From assembly GCA_020434375.1 (NCBI GenBank), contig JAGRAY010000036.1:1-12511 (forward strand): a stretch of DNA of 12,511 bases, read 5' to 3'. Position numbers and translations under genes: made by a program. Source of the DNA: Bdellovibrionales bacterium (GTDB taxonomy: Bacteria; Bdellovibrionota_G; JALEGL01; JAGRAY01). Shown in pieces: positions 6,938 to 12,511 of the stretch (position 1 is the stretch's first letter; each line of letters opens with the position of its first letter). The notes beneath the pieces were generated by a model. The model made no database searches. It was not told the origin of the DNA and worked only from the letters and a program-made list of their open reading frames with translations.

Positions 6938-7312
6938 ATGAAATCCCGGGAAGAACTTAAGATTTATTGGCATCCGAATTGCTCAACCTGCAAGAAAGCC
7001 TTGCGCTTCTTAGATCATCATGAGATTTCATATCACCTATTGGACCTACGTGAAGCTTCACCCAGTAGAAAAGAAATACAGGCCATGTGGCCAAATTACG
7101 CTGCCGAACCCAAAAGACTTTTTAATACATCGGGTCAGGCATACCGCACAAAAAAGATTAAGGATAAAATCAACGATCTCTCTGTAAAGGAGATGCAAAG
7201 TCTCTTAACTTCAGATGGTTTACTCGTAAAACGCCCATTTTTACTTCTAAATGATGGCAAAGGTGTTGTTGGGTTTAAAGAAACCGAGTGGAAGACGCTG
7301 CTGCAGTTATAG
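6938..7312 (+). CDS. Spx/ArsC-family thioredoxin-fold protein
   Basis: This is a small (124-residue) cytoplasmic protein of the arsenate reductase/Spx/YffB superfamily. The N-terminal strand is followed by NCSTCKKA, giving a C15-x-x-C18 pair as in Spx-type members, rather than the single Cys of plasmid ArsC. LFNTSG (61-66), KRP (98-100) and GFKETEW (112-118) are the other conserved stretches of the fold. Length and motifs are complete. Classical Spx is a transcription factor of Firmicutes that binds the RNA polymerase alpha subunit; Gram-negative members are mostly uncharacterised, with roles suggested in arsenate reduction or glutathione-dependent thiol chemistry. No arsenic-resistance gene is nearby, so naming it arsC would be unjustified. 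It starts 15 bases after the octahaem gene without a strong Shine-Dalgarno and is probably the last gene of that transcript. Whether it serves the complex, for instance in redox sensing or thiol chemistry, is speculation. Confidence 0.85.
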   Translation: MKSREELKIYWHPNCSTCKKALRFLDHHEISYHLLDLREASPSRKEIQAMWPNYAAEPKRLFNTSGQAYRTKKIKDKINDLSVKEMQSLLTSDGLLVKRPFLLLNDGKGVVGFKETEWKTLLQL

Positions 7313-7341
7313 TAAATTAAATATAAGTTGAAACACCAAAG

Positions 7342-7413
7342 TAAATATTGGAAGTTGCCTCCTGGCTCCGTCGCTACGCTCCAAGTCGCCATACGTCAAT
7401 CTTCCAATATTTA
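7342..7413. repeat. 72-bp element with perfect 13-bp inverted ends in convergent intergenic region
   Basis: TAAATATTGGAAG (7342-7354) is the exact reverse complement of CTTCCAATATTTA (7401-7413). Just outside, GTTGAAAC (7327-7334) and GTATCAAC (7418-7425) are complementary at seven of eight positions. The 46-base centre is visibly more GC-rich than its surroundings (it contains CTCCGTCGCTACGCTCC) and has a weak inner TGGC/GCCA pair. The element sits in the 158-base gap between two convergent genes, so it could act as a bidirectional transcription stop, though no run of T follows either arm. It could equally be a dispersed REP- or MITE-like repeat. Only one copy is in this window. Confidence 0.5.
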
Positions 7414-7470
7414 AGCAGTATCAACTAAAACTTAAACTACTATATAAGCAATTATGCGTTTCTTTGAAAA

Positions 7471-8568
7471 CTACTCAAAACGCTTTGAAATATTTTCTGC
7501 GTATCCGGTCATTTCTAAATAGCCCATACCCTTCACTTGCCCCTTATTGATCTGACCCGAGATATCGGTTGCACCCTCCCAATAGACCACAGAGGTCATC
7601 ATTTCTTGATTCTCAAAAATCGCTGTGACCGTTAAGTCAATATTTTCTTTCGGTATGGTAACCTTCCATTTTATTGGATACTGACCGCCACTTTTTTCAG
7701 ATTTAAAATATGAAATCGGTACAAATTCTGCTCCTGACATATCTAGAGTTTTGGAGTTTCCTCCTTTATCGTTCAGTTTTCCTACGCGATAGTAATAATA
7801 AGAACCGCGTTGATCTCTCAATTGAAATAGCATTAGCTCGGACTGATTATTTAGCTGAATAGCAAACCAATCCCACCCTCTTTGACTTTTTTCAAGTAAG
7901 CTTGTGCTATATTCGTGATCCATCCAGCTTTGACCAGTCACGTTAAATTTTTGATCACCAATTTTTATTTGACCTGTTGTGTATAACCTTGAATAGCTAT
8001 AGTAGTGCGAACTATTCTTTCGATTAAAACCCTTTTGGCTAAATCCATTGCTACCTTGGAGCATCAAATCTTTCTTGGGTTGAAGTTGAAGGTTTATTTC
8101 AAATTTTGGGGCTTTTGCGCTTAGATTGGCTGTACCAGGTGTTGAGCCAGAAACTAACCAGTCTTCCAGTACCAATTGAAATGGTTGTGTTTGAATAAAG
8201 GCTAGCGGTTTCATGCCTCTTGAAAATCGCTCAGCAAAATGGTGTTTTTTTTCTTGTGAATCTGAAATAGCGAAGTGGGTAAAATACAGTTGATTGGTTG
8301 CCCACTTCGATTTTCGATCCGATACATGAACTTTATTGCCAAGAGCATTTCTAAAAAATGTGAGTTGGTAACCAAAACGACGTCCGTCTTCGGTCAATAG
8401 ATGACCTGTGTAATACCACCACTCTGTTTTGAAGGAACGATGTTCTCCATGATCACGCGGAAAAACAAGTGATTGAGCAGGATTTGCAACCTCAAATGGC
8501 TCAGACCAACTTGAGTGGCTTAAGAACATAACTATACATAACAACCAATACACTTGGATGGACCTCAT
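7471..8568 (-). CDS. CrtC/AttH-type lipocalin-like periplasmic protein
   Basis: The protein (365 residues) belongs to the lipocalin-like family that includes AttH and carotenoid 1,2-hydratase CrtC. Diagnostic stretches are EWWYYTGHL (49-57), FGYQLTFFR (65-73), SWMDHE (214-219), GWDWFAIQL (231-239), YWEGA (329-333) and GYLEMTGYA (349-357). These fit the two-barrel fold of the family, which binds lipophilic ligands. A signal peptide covers about residues 1-22 (hydrophobic core YWLLCIVMFL, likely cut after SWS), so it should be periplasmic. The Cys within the core does not form a proper lipobox. Its ATG overlaps the permease stop (ATGA), so the two are translationally coupled and it most likely works as the periplasmic partner of the transporter. 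Nothing else in the window concerns carotenoids, so the hydratase name should not be transferred. The substrate is unknown. Confidence 0.9.
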   Translation of the reverse strand: MRSIQVYWLLCIVMFLSHSSWSEPFEVANPAQSLVFPRDHGEHRSFKTEWWYYTGHLLTEDGRRFGYQLTFFRNALGNKVHVSDRKSKWATNQLYFTHFAISDSQEKKHHFAERFSRGMKPLAFIQTQPFQLVLEDWLVSGSTPGTANLSAKAPKFEINLQLQPKKDLMLQGSNGFSQKGFNRKNSSHYYSYSRLYTTGQIKIGDQKFNVTGQSWMDHEYSTSLLEKSQRGWDWFAIQLNNQSELMLFQLRDQRGSYYYYRVGKLNDKGGNSKTLDMSGAEFVPISYFKSEKSGGQYPIKWKVTIPKENIDLTVTAIFENQEMMTSVVYWEGATDISGQINKGQVKGMGYLEMTGYAENISKRFE

Positions 8569-11108
8569 TGGTCTAGCTTTAACATTTCCATGGGTCTAAG
8601 TTGAAGAGTCTTCCAAGAGGGATATATCGAAGAAAGTGTCGCAGCTAAAATCGTTAATAACAAAGTATGCAGAAAAAGTGTCTTGTCTAAGTGCATTTGA
8701 AGCGTCCAGCCAAAAGCTCTATAATTAATAATATAAACCATAATATAGGTTAGCATCACCCCTAAGGGCACTGATACAACCCAGGCAATAAGGCTCATCA
8801 AAAGACTTTCACAGAATATTTGAAGCGAAATCTCGCCACGCCGAAAACCAATAGCACGAAGGAGTCCATACTCTCTTATATTTTCTATCGTTTGACTCAA
8901 TAGGCTGCTCATAATACCCACAAATGCTACAAAAACAGCAAGCCATTTGAGCGATTGCGTTATTGAAAATGTCCGCGAAAATATCTCCATCACTTCACTC
9001 CGAATATCTCGGTTGGGCTTGATATCGAGCACTTGAATAGACTTTAAACGCTCTAATGAGTTTGTCGAAATATCACTCGACCGCGTACTATTCTTCAATA
9101 TGGCTGCCACTGCATTAACGCGCATATCACTGAATAGCTCCTGATAATTCGACAAACTCATTCCTATCACCCCTTGGCTCGAAGCATAGTCATAGTAAAT
9201 GGCAGCTATCTTAAACGACCTCCAACCTTTTGGTGTCAATAAATCAATTGCTTCTCCGGCTTTTTTTATTCCCCACCTAAATGCCAGGGGTTCGGAAATC
9301 ATAATATCTCCACCTAAAACTTTCTTCCATACTTCTTTGGGTGGAACGATACTTTGGAGAAAAGCTTTAGGGTTTTTAAAACTATTATTTTCAAAAGCTA
9401 CAAGCTGAGATGGACCTAAATTTGTTTCGACAGATATTGAACGGAGATACTCCAACCGTGATACTTCAGAGCTGCTTTTCAAAAACGCTATTACTTTTTC
9501 ATCTAAGACAGCAGGGGCTCTCGATGGTCCCTGATTTGGAACAGTAATATAAACATCGCCCACAAGCCTTTGATCTAACCAAGAAACAACGGTTTCTCGA
9601 AAACTCTCGACCATACCAGTAATCCCAATCACTGTAGCTAAAGAAACCATCAGCGCCGCCATTGGAATGGCTGTTCGTGGTAAGGCATGAAGTAATCGCC
9701 AGGCAGCAAATTCGAGCACTGTCAGTTTTTTGATGCAAGAAAGCATTCTAACGACTATCCAAGCCGCAAGAGGAATGATTGCAGAAAAGGCCAAAATGAC
9801 ACCCAATGCCGCCACAAGCGAAGCCATCAGACTTTTGGGCTGACCTATCAGAAGCCCAGCCGACAACAACAATACAAAAACGGAAACCAACAGGCATTTT
9901 GAGATAATTCGTCCATATTGAGTCACTTCAATGGTTTTAAGGCTCAATCCTTCTCTTGGTCGAATTCTTGCGACCTCTAGAGCGGGAAGAAGCATTGCTA
10001 ATAAGCTACCAAGGACTCCAAAAGTGATTCCCTTTAATACTGTAGCAAACGTCCATGATGCTTGTCTTACGTGTGTTACAAAGAACAGATCACTCATGGT
10101 TTGACTGACACTTAGAACAAGAAATTTACCCATAAACGCGCCAAAAAGCACACCCACCAAAGCTCCCCCTAACCCCACAAGTAATGCTTGAAAAGCGATC
10201 ATAAGAAATATTTGCTTCGATGTTAAGCCCATACATCGAAGCAAACTAAACTCTGACTTTCTACGAATGACAGAAAACGACATGGCACTCCATACGAGAA
10301 ACAATCCCACAAGCAGTGCCAACAAACTAAGCGCAAATAAATTTGTCTCAAACGCCTTGGTCATTTCTCTAATGGTTCGTGTTCTATTCGCTGACAAAAC
10401 AACTTGAACACCTTTTGGTAAAACATTCTGGATTTTATCAAGGGTTTCTTGATCGTCACGATCGACAAGCACATCGATCTGATCAAGCGTATCAAATCTA
10501 TTTGAAAGCTCCTTAGCGACAGAAATATCTGCAACAATTACGTCTTGTAAAAAACGATCGTTAATTTTGTCACGTGGCTCAATAGTACTTGCAACAAAAA
10601 GCTGAAACGGGCGTCCACCAACAACAACAGAAAGACTGCTCCCTTGTCTCACGCCGAATCTATTGGCCAAAGTATTGCTTAAGACGACTGCATTTTTGCG
10701 AGTCAAAAGAGCTTCAATGGAAATTGATTCTTTCGCATACTGACTATCAAAATAATCTCTAAAAGGAGCTTCCGCAAAGGGGTCTACGCCCAGGAGTTTA
10801 AATGGTATTTTACCAAATCCGACAACATAGACGTCTTCTTTCATAACAGGTGCAATATTTTGTGTGATTTTTCTAATCTCAAAATAAACTTGATCTGAAA
10901 CACCTTGTCCACTTCCAATAATTTGATGTGTGGCCTTTCCTGTTAAGGATGAGGTCGTTCGCTCAAATGCCAGATTAGAACTTTGTATTGCGATATCCAT
11001 TCCAACAATAAGCGACACACCAATGGCAATACTCGTCATAAGCAAAATCAAGAGTTTAGGCTGATACCGCAAAGACTTGAAACAAAGTCTGCCCAATAGA
11101 CTATTCAT
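8565..11108 (-). CDS. FtsX-type ABC transporter permease, two-domain (YbbP/AttF-G-like)
   Basis: A large permease (847 residues) with two FtsX-type core domains in one chain, about residues 256-385 and 718-840. Each contains the coupling stretch next to the first core helix: SEFSLLRCMG (285-294) and REYGLLRAIG (745-754). About ten membrane helices are visible, near 18-38, 256-279, 302-330, 358-378, 402-420, 428-452, 478-500, 719-740, 764-790 and 811-829. Two large periplasmic regions lie between, at about 40-255 and 505-715. The ten-helix layout and length match YbbP-like permeases rather than single-core MacB, LolC or LolE. Such transporters do not usually pump small solutes; they use ATP to drive movements in the periplasmic domains, for example to extract lipids or lipoproteins from the inner membrane. 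It overlaps both neighbours by ATGA, making a compact three-gene operon with the ATPase upstream and the lipocalin-like protein downstream. Cargo cannot be inferred. Confidence 0.93.
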   Translation of the reverse strand: MNSLLGRLCFKSLRYQPKLLILLMTSIAIGVSLIVGMDIAIQSSNLAFERTTSSLTGKATHQIIGSGQGVSDQVYFEIRKITQNIAPVMKEDVYVVGFGKIPFKLLGVDPFAEAPFRDYFDSQYAKESISIEALLTRKNAVVLSNTLANRFGVRQGSSLSVVVGGRPFQLFVASTIEPRDKINDRFLQDVIVADISVAKELSNRFDTLDQIDVLVDRDDQETLDKIQNVLPKGVQVVLSANRTRTIREMTKAFETNLFALSLLALLVGLFLVWSAMSFSVIRRKSEFSLLRCMGLTSKQIFLMIAFQALLVGLGGALVGVLFGAFMGKFLVLSVSQTMSDLFFVTHVRQASWTFATVLKGITFGVLGSLLAMLLPALEVARIRPREGLSLKTIEVTQYGRIISKCLLVSVFVLLLSAGLLIGQPKSLMASLVAALGVILAFSAIIPLAAWIVVRMLSCIKKLTVLEFAAWRLLHALPRTAIPMAALMVSLATVIGITGMVESFRETVVSWLDQRLVGDVYITVPNQGPSRAPAVLDEKVIAFLKSSSEVSRLEYLRSISVETNLGPSQLVAFENNSFKNPKAFLQSIVPPKEVWKKVLGGDIMISEPLAFRWGIKKAGEAIDLLTPKGWRSFKIAAIYYDYASSQGVIGMSLSNYQELFSDMRVNAVAAILKNSTRSSDISTNSLERLKSIQVLDIKPNRDIRSEVMEIFSRTFSITQSLKWLAVFVAFVGIMSSLLSQTIENIREYGLLRAIGFRRGEISLQIFCESLLMSLIAWVVSVPLGVMLTYIMVYIINYRAFGWTLQMHLDKTLFLHTLLLTILAATLSSIYPSWKTLQLRPMEMLKLDQ

Positions 11109-11797
11109 TGGGTTTGTTCAAAGAGGCTATTGTCACGAATGCTAAAAATTCTGTCACACTTAGAAGCAATTTCGCGGCTATGTGTTACAACGATGGCACT
11201 TTTTCCACGTGCCAGAATCAATTGCCTAAAGGTATCCATCACCACATTTGCCGTTTTACCGTCTAGATTACCTGTAGGCTCGTCGGCAAGGAGCAGATCT
11301 GGGTCATGTACCAAAGCTCGTGCAATAGCGACGCGCTGTTGCTCGCCACCCGACAATTGATAGGGGTAGCTAAATTTGCGCTGCCTTATTCCCAATGTGC
11401 TAAGCAAACTGTCGGCACGTTCAAGATTTGCTGCATTTTTAATATGATTCATGGCTAAGGGAAGTAAGACATTATCCCATACCGAAAGATACGGAACCAA
11501 ATTGAAGAACTGGAACACAAAACCCAGGTGCTTTCTTCGAAACATGGTTCGTTCGGTTTCACTCAAGCTAGTGATCTCTTGATTCCCTATTTTGATCGAA
11601 CCTTCATCCAAAGCATCGATACCACTCACAAGATTTAAGAGCGTACTTTTTCCACTTCCGCTATTTCCCGTCAGAGCTACGATCTCATTATTTTTGATGT
11701 TTAGATTTATTAATTTGAGCACCAATCTATTTTGATCGCCTTCAGCGTACGACTTTGAAACATTGTTGATAACAACCAGATCATCAATAGATATCAT
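11105..11797 (-). CDS. ABC transporter ATP-binding protein, LolD/MacB/YbbA type
   Basis: This 230-residue ATPase drives the FtsX-type permease encoded next. All motifs are intact: Walker A GNSGSGKST (44-52, K50), Q-loop Q96, signature LSGGEQQRVAIARAL (148-162), Walker B LLLADEPTGNLD (168-179, catalytic E173) and H-loop H206. The DEPTGNLD form and the short chain are typical of the LolD/MacB/FtsE group, which pairs with FtsX-fold permeases. The start at 11797 is supported by a Shine-Dalgarno-like AAAAGG on the minus strand (11805-11810), seven bases upstream. Its stop overlaps the permease start (ATGA). It is the first gene of the minus-strand operon and is transcribed away from the small lipoprotein gene. 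The family is certain; lolD itself would be expected next to lolC/lolE, which are absent here, so no symbol is given. Confidence 0.95.
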   Translation of the reverse strand: MISIDDLVVINNVSKSYAEGDQNRLVLKLINLNIKNNEIVALTGNSGSGKSTLLNLVSGIDALDEGSIKIGNQEITSLSETERTMFRRKHLGFVFQFFNLVPYLSVWDNVLLPLAMNHIKNAANLERADSLLSTLGIRQRKFSYPYQLSGGEQQRVAIARALVHDPDLLLADEPTGNLDGKTANVVMDTFRQLILARGKSAIVVTHSREIASKCDRIFSIRDNSLFEQTQ

Positions 11798-11832
11798 CTA
11801 GGGACCTTTTAAATGAACAAATGAATAGTGCA

Positions 11833-11862
11833 ACTATATTTAGAGCTGTTTACTATTGGAAA
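11833..11862 (-). promoter_or_regulatory. Candidate sigma-70 promoter of the ABC operon
   Basis: On the minus strand TTTCCA (11857-11862) and TATAGT (11833-11838) are separated by 18 bases. The -10 matches at five of six positions and the -35 at four of six. A start near 11826 would leave a leader of about 28 bases that includes the Shine-Dalgarno-like AAAAGG. It is one of two divergent candidates in the 140-base gap between the ABC operon and the lipoprotein reading frame. Confidence 0.35.
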
Positions 11863-11882
11863 CGATATTTGGCCAAGGTCCA

Positions 11883-11912
11883 TTGACACAAAGGCACTTT
11901 CTTTCGTAAAGT
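11883..11912 (+). promoter_or_regulatory. Candidate sigma-70 promoter of the small lipoprotein gene
   Basis: A consensus TTGACA (11883-11888) is followed after 18 bases by TAAAGT (11907-11912), four of six matches to the -10 consensus. Transcription would begin near 11919. The resulting leader of about 45 bases contains a tight hairpin, CCCT (11925-11928) and AGGG (11932-11935) around a three-base loop. The two divergent candidates lie about 20 bases apart, so a shared regulator is possible; I see no convincing operator. Confidence 0.35.
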
Positions 11913-11951
11913 CTTTTCTACATACCCTCGTAGGGGCATGAAATGCGAAAT

Positions 11952-11958
11952 GAAAGGA
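11952..11958 (+). promoter_or_regulatory. Shine-Dalgarno that fixes the lipoprotein start at 11965
   Basis: GAAAGGA ends six bases before the ATG at 11965, ideal spacing. The two earlier in-frame ATGs, at 11938 and 11950, lack a comparable site and would add charged residues before the signal peptide. The site itself overlaps the 11950 ATG. Confidence 0.7.
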
Positions 11959-11964
11959 AATGAT

Positions 11965-12441
11965 ATGAAAACAATTATTAAACAAACACTAAGCCTATAC
12001 ACATTAGCAATCTTAACCAATGCACTTGTTGGATGTGGAAGCGATTCTGGCGAAACAGCTAACAACCAACAAAATACAATGAATAACCAACGCTCGGCTA
12101 TTCGCACGCTTCGCCCAGAAGATGTCACAGAAAGTTATGTCGCCAATCTATCTGAAAGGAAAAAAGCCGTTTTAGAAATTTCATTGCTCACCGACGGCAA
12201 TGTTTCTATTGGCAATGAAATTTCAAGTGCAGGTTGCACACTACCTAAGTGCTACTTTGAGGTCGACGAAGGCGACAGTCTCGATATTAACTTTATTATT
12301 GGTCAAAGACGCATTCTAGAAGTTGGCGGAAATACTTCATGCCAGTATCTCTATACAGGCGTCTATCTAGATAGCAGTTACAAATGCTACGACGTTCGTG
12401 TAACGGGATTTGCAAAAGTTGAAGCATCTTTTAATCGCTAA
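11965..12441 (+). CDS. Small cysteine-containing lipoprotein of unknown function
   Basis: I do not recognise the family. From the ATG at 11965 the product is 158 residues. It has a basic N-terminus (MKTIIKQ), a hydrophobic core and the lipobox LVGC ending at C24, so it should be lipidated; the following GSD would allow outer-membrane sorting if Asp-at-+2 avoidance applies, as the +2 residue is Gly. The next stretch is a Ser/Asn/Gln-rich linker (about 25-45). The remaining globular part is beta-like in composition and holds four Cys in two clusters (AGCTLPKC and SCQYLYTG...YKC), enough for two disulfides. The reading frame could be extended to 11938, but the Shine-Dalgarno favours 11965. The gene stands alone, between its own candidate promoter and an intrinsic terminator, and is transcribed divergently from the ABC operon. 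A link with that transporter is possible but rests only on position. Confidence 0.8.
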   Translation: MKTIIKQTLSLYTLAILTNALVGCGSDSGETANNQQNTMNNQRSAIRTLRPEDVTESYVANLSERKKAVLEISLLTDGNVSIGNEISSAGCTLPKCYFEVDEGDSLDINFIIGQRRILEVGGNTSCQYLYTGVYLDSSYKCYDVRVTGFAKVEASFNR

Positions 12442-12460
12442 TTTTTTGATCGTTTATCAG

Positions 12461-12501
12461 AAAAACGCGCGTCCGTGCTTTGCATAGGAACGCGCGTTTT
12501 T
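12461..12501 (+). terminator. Strong rho-independent terminator after the small lipoprotein gene
   Basis: AAAAACGCGCGT (12461-12472) pairs perfectly with ACGCGCGTTTTT (12490-12501); CC/GG extends the stem past a one-base bulge. The GC-rich core is followed by five T. It begins 19 bases after the stop codon. The run of A on the left arm means it could also terminate transcription entering from the right on the minus strand. Confidence 0.9.
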
Positions 12502-12511
12502 GATTTACAGT

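Noticed and set aside
6938..7312. Arsenate reductase ArsC
   Set aside because: It has a CxxC of Spx type and no ars genes nearby; only superfamily membership is supported.
7327..7425. Integron attC-like site
   Set aside because: The GTT- and AAC-containing outer arms are in the wrong order (inward instead of RYYYAAC...GTTRRRY), and no integrase or cassette is present.
7313..7470. Classical rho-independent terminator for either convergent transcript
   Set aside because: The inverted repeat has a 46-base loop and no T-run after either arm, so it was listed as a repeat instead.
7471..8568. Carotenoid 1,2-hydratase
   Set aside because: Only family-level similarity to CrtC is visible; no carotenoid genes are near, and the operon with an FtsX-type transporter fits AttH-like lipocalins better.
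11938..11967. Lipoprotein start at 11938
   Set aside because: It lacks a Shine-Dalgarno, while 11965 has GAAAGGA at ideal spacing and gives a normal lipoprotein signal peptide.

Overview
The window looks like chromosomal DNA of a free-living Gram-negative bacterium with moderately low GC. Evidence for a Gram-negative is a Tat-type Rieske protein, a large periplasmic multihaem cytochrome, a LolD/FtsX-type ABC system and lipobox-bearing lipoproteins. The combination is compatible with Bdellovibrionota or another lineage once placed in the Deltaproteobacteria. That placement is inference; nothing in the window fixes the taxon.

Layout, left to right. A lipoprotein gene of unknown function is cut by the left edge (3-659). 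A plus-strand run of six closely spaced genes follows (728-7312): a membrane-anchored HEAT-repeat protein, a Rieske 2Fe-2S protein, a cytochrome b6-type N-terminal half, a long separate C-terminal half of cytochrome b, a 929-residue eight-haem c-type cytochrome, and a small Spx/ArsC-family protein. Next comes a short convergent intergenic region holding a 72-bp element with perfect 13-bp inverted ends. On the minus strand (11797 down to 7471) three genes overlap by ATGA: an ABC ATPase, an 847-residue FtsX-type permease and a CrtC/AttH lipocalin-like protein. Divergent from them is a small lipoprotein gene (11965-12441) with a clear Shine-Dalgarno and a strong intrinsic terminator.

The plus-strand run encodes a quinol:cytochrome c oxidoreductase (bc-type complex) of unusual build. 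Quinol would be oxidised at the Qo site formed by the two cytochrome b halves and the Rieske protein. The b6-like half keeps the Cys that carries an extra covalent haem in b6f-type complexes, and has b6-type 15-residue spacing of the helix D histidines. No cytochrome c1 or f gene is present. Its place is taken by the eight-haem protein: an N-terminal membrane anchor, about 165 proline-free residues predicted as coiled coil, three CxxCH sites without a Met ligand, then five tandem class I cytochrome c domains each with its own Met-Pro motif. The APWY sequence in place of PEWY, and Phe in place of the Rieske Tyr, both point to a low-potential (menaquinol) enzyme.

The minus-strand cassette resembles the ATPase + large FtsX permease + AttH/lipocalin operons thought to move or extract lipophilic molecules or lipoproteins at the inner membrane. 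Its substrate cannot be read from the sequence. No tRNA, rRNA, CRISPR array, insertion sequence or integrase was seen, and no gene-free stretch exceeds 300 bases.
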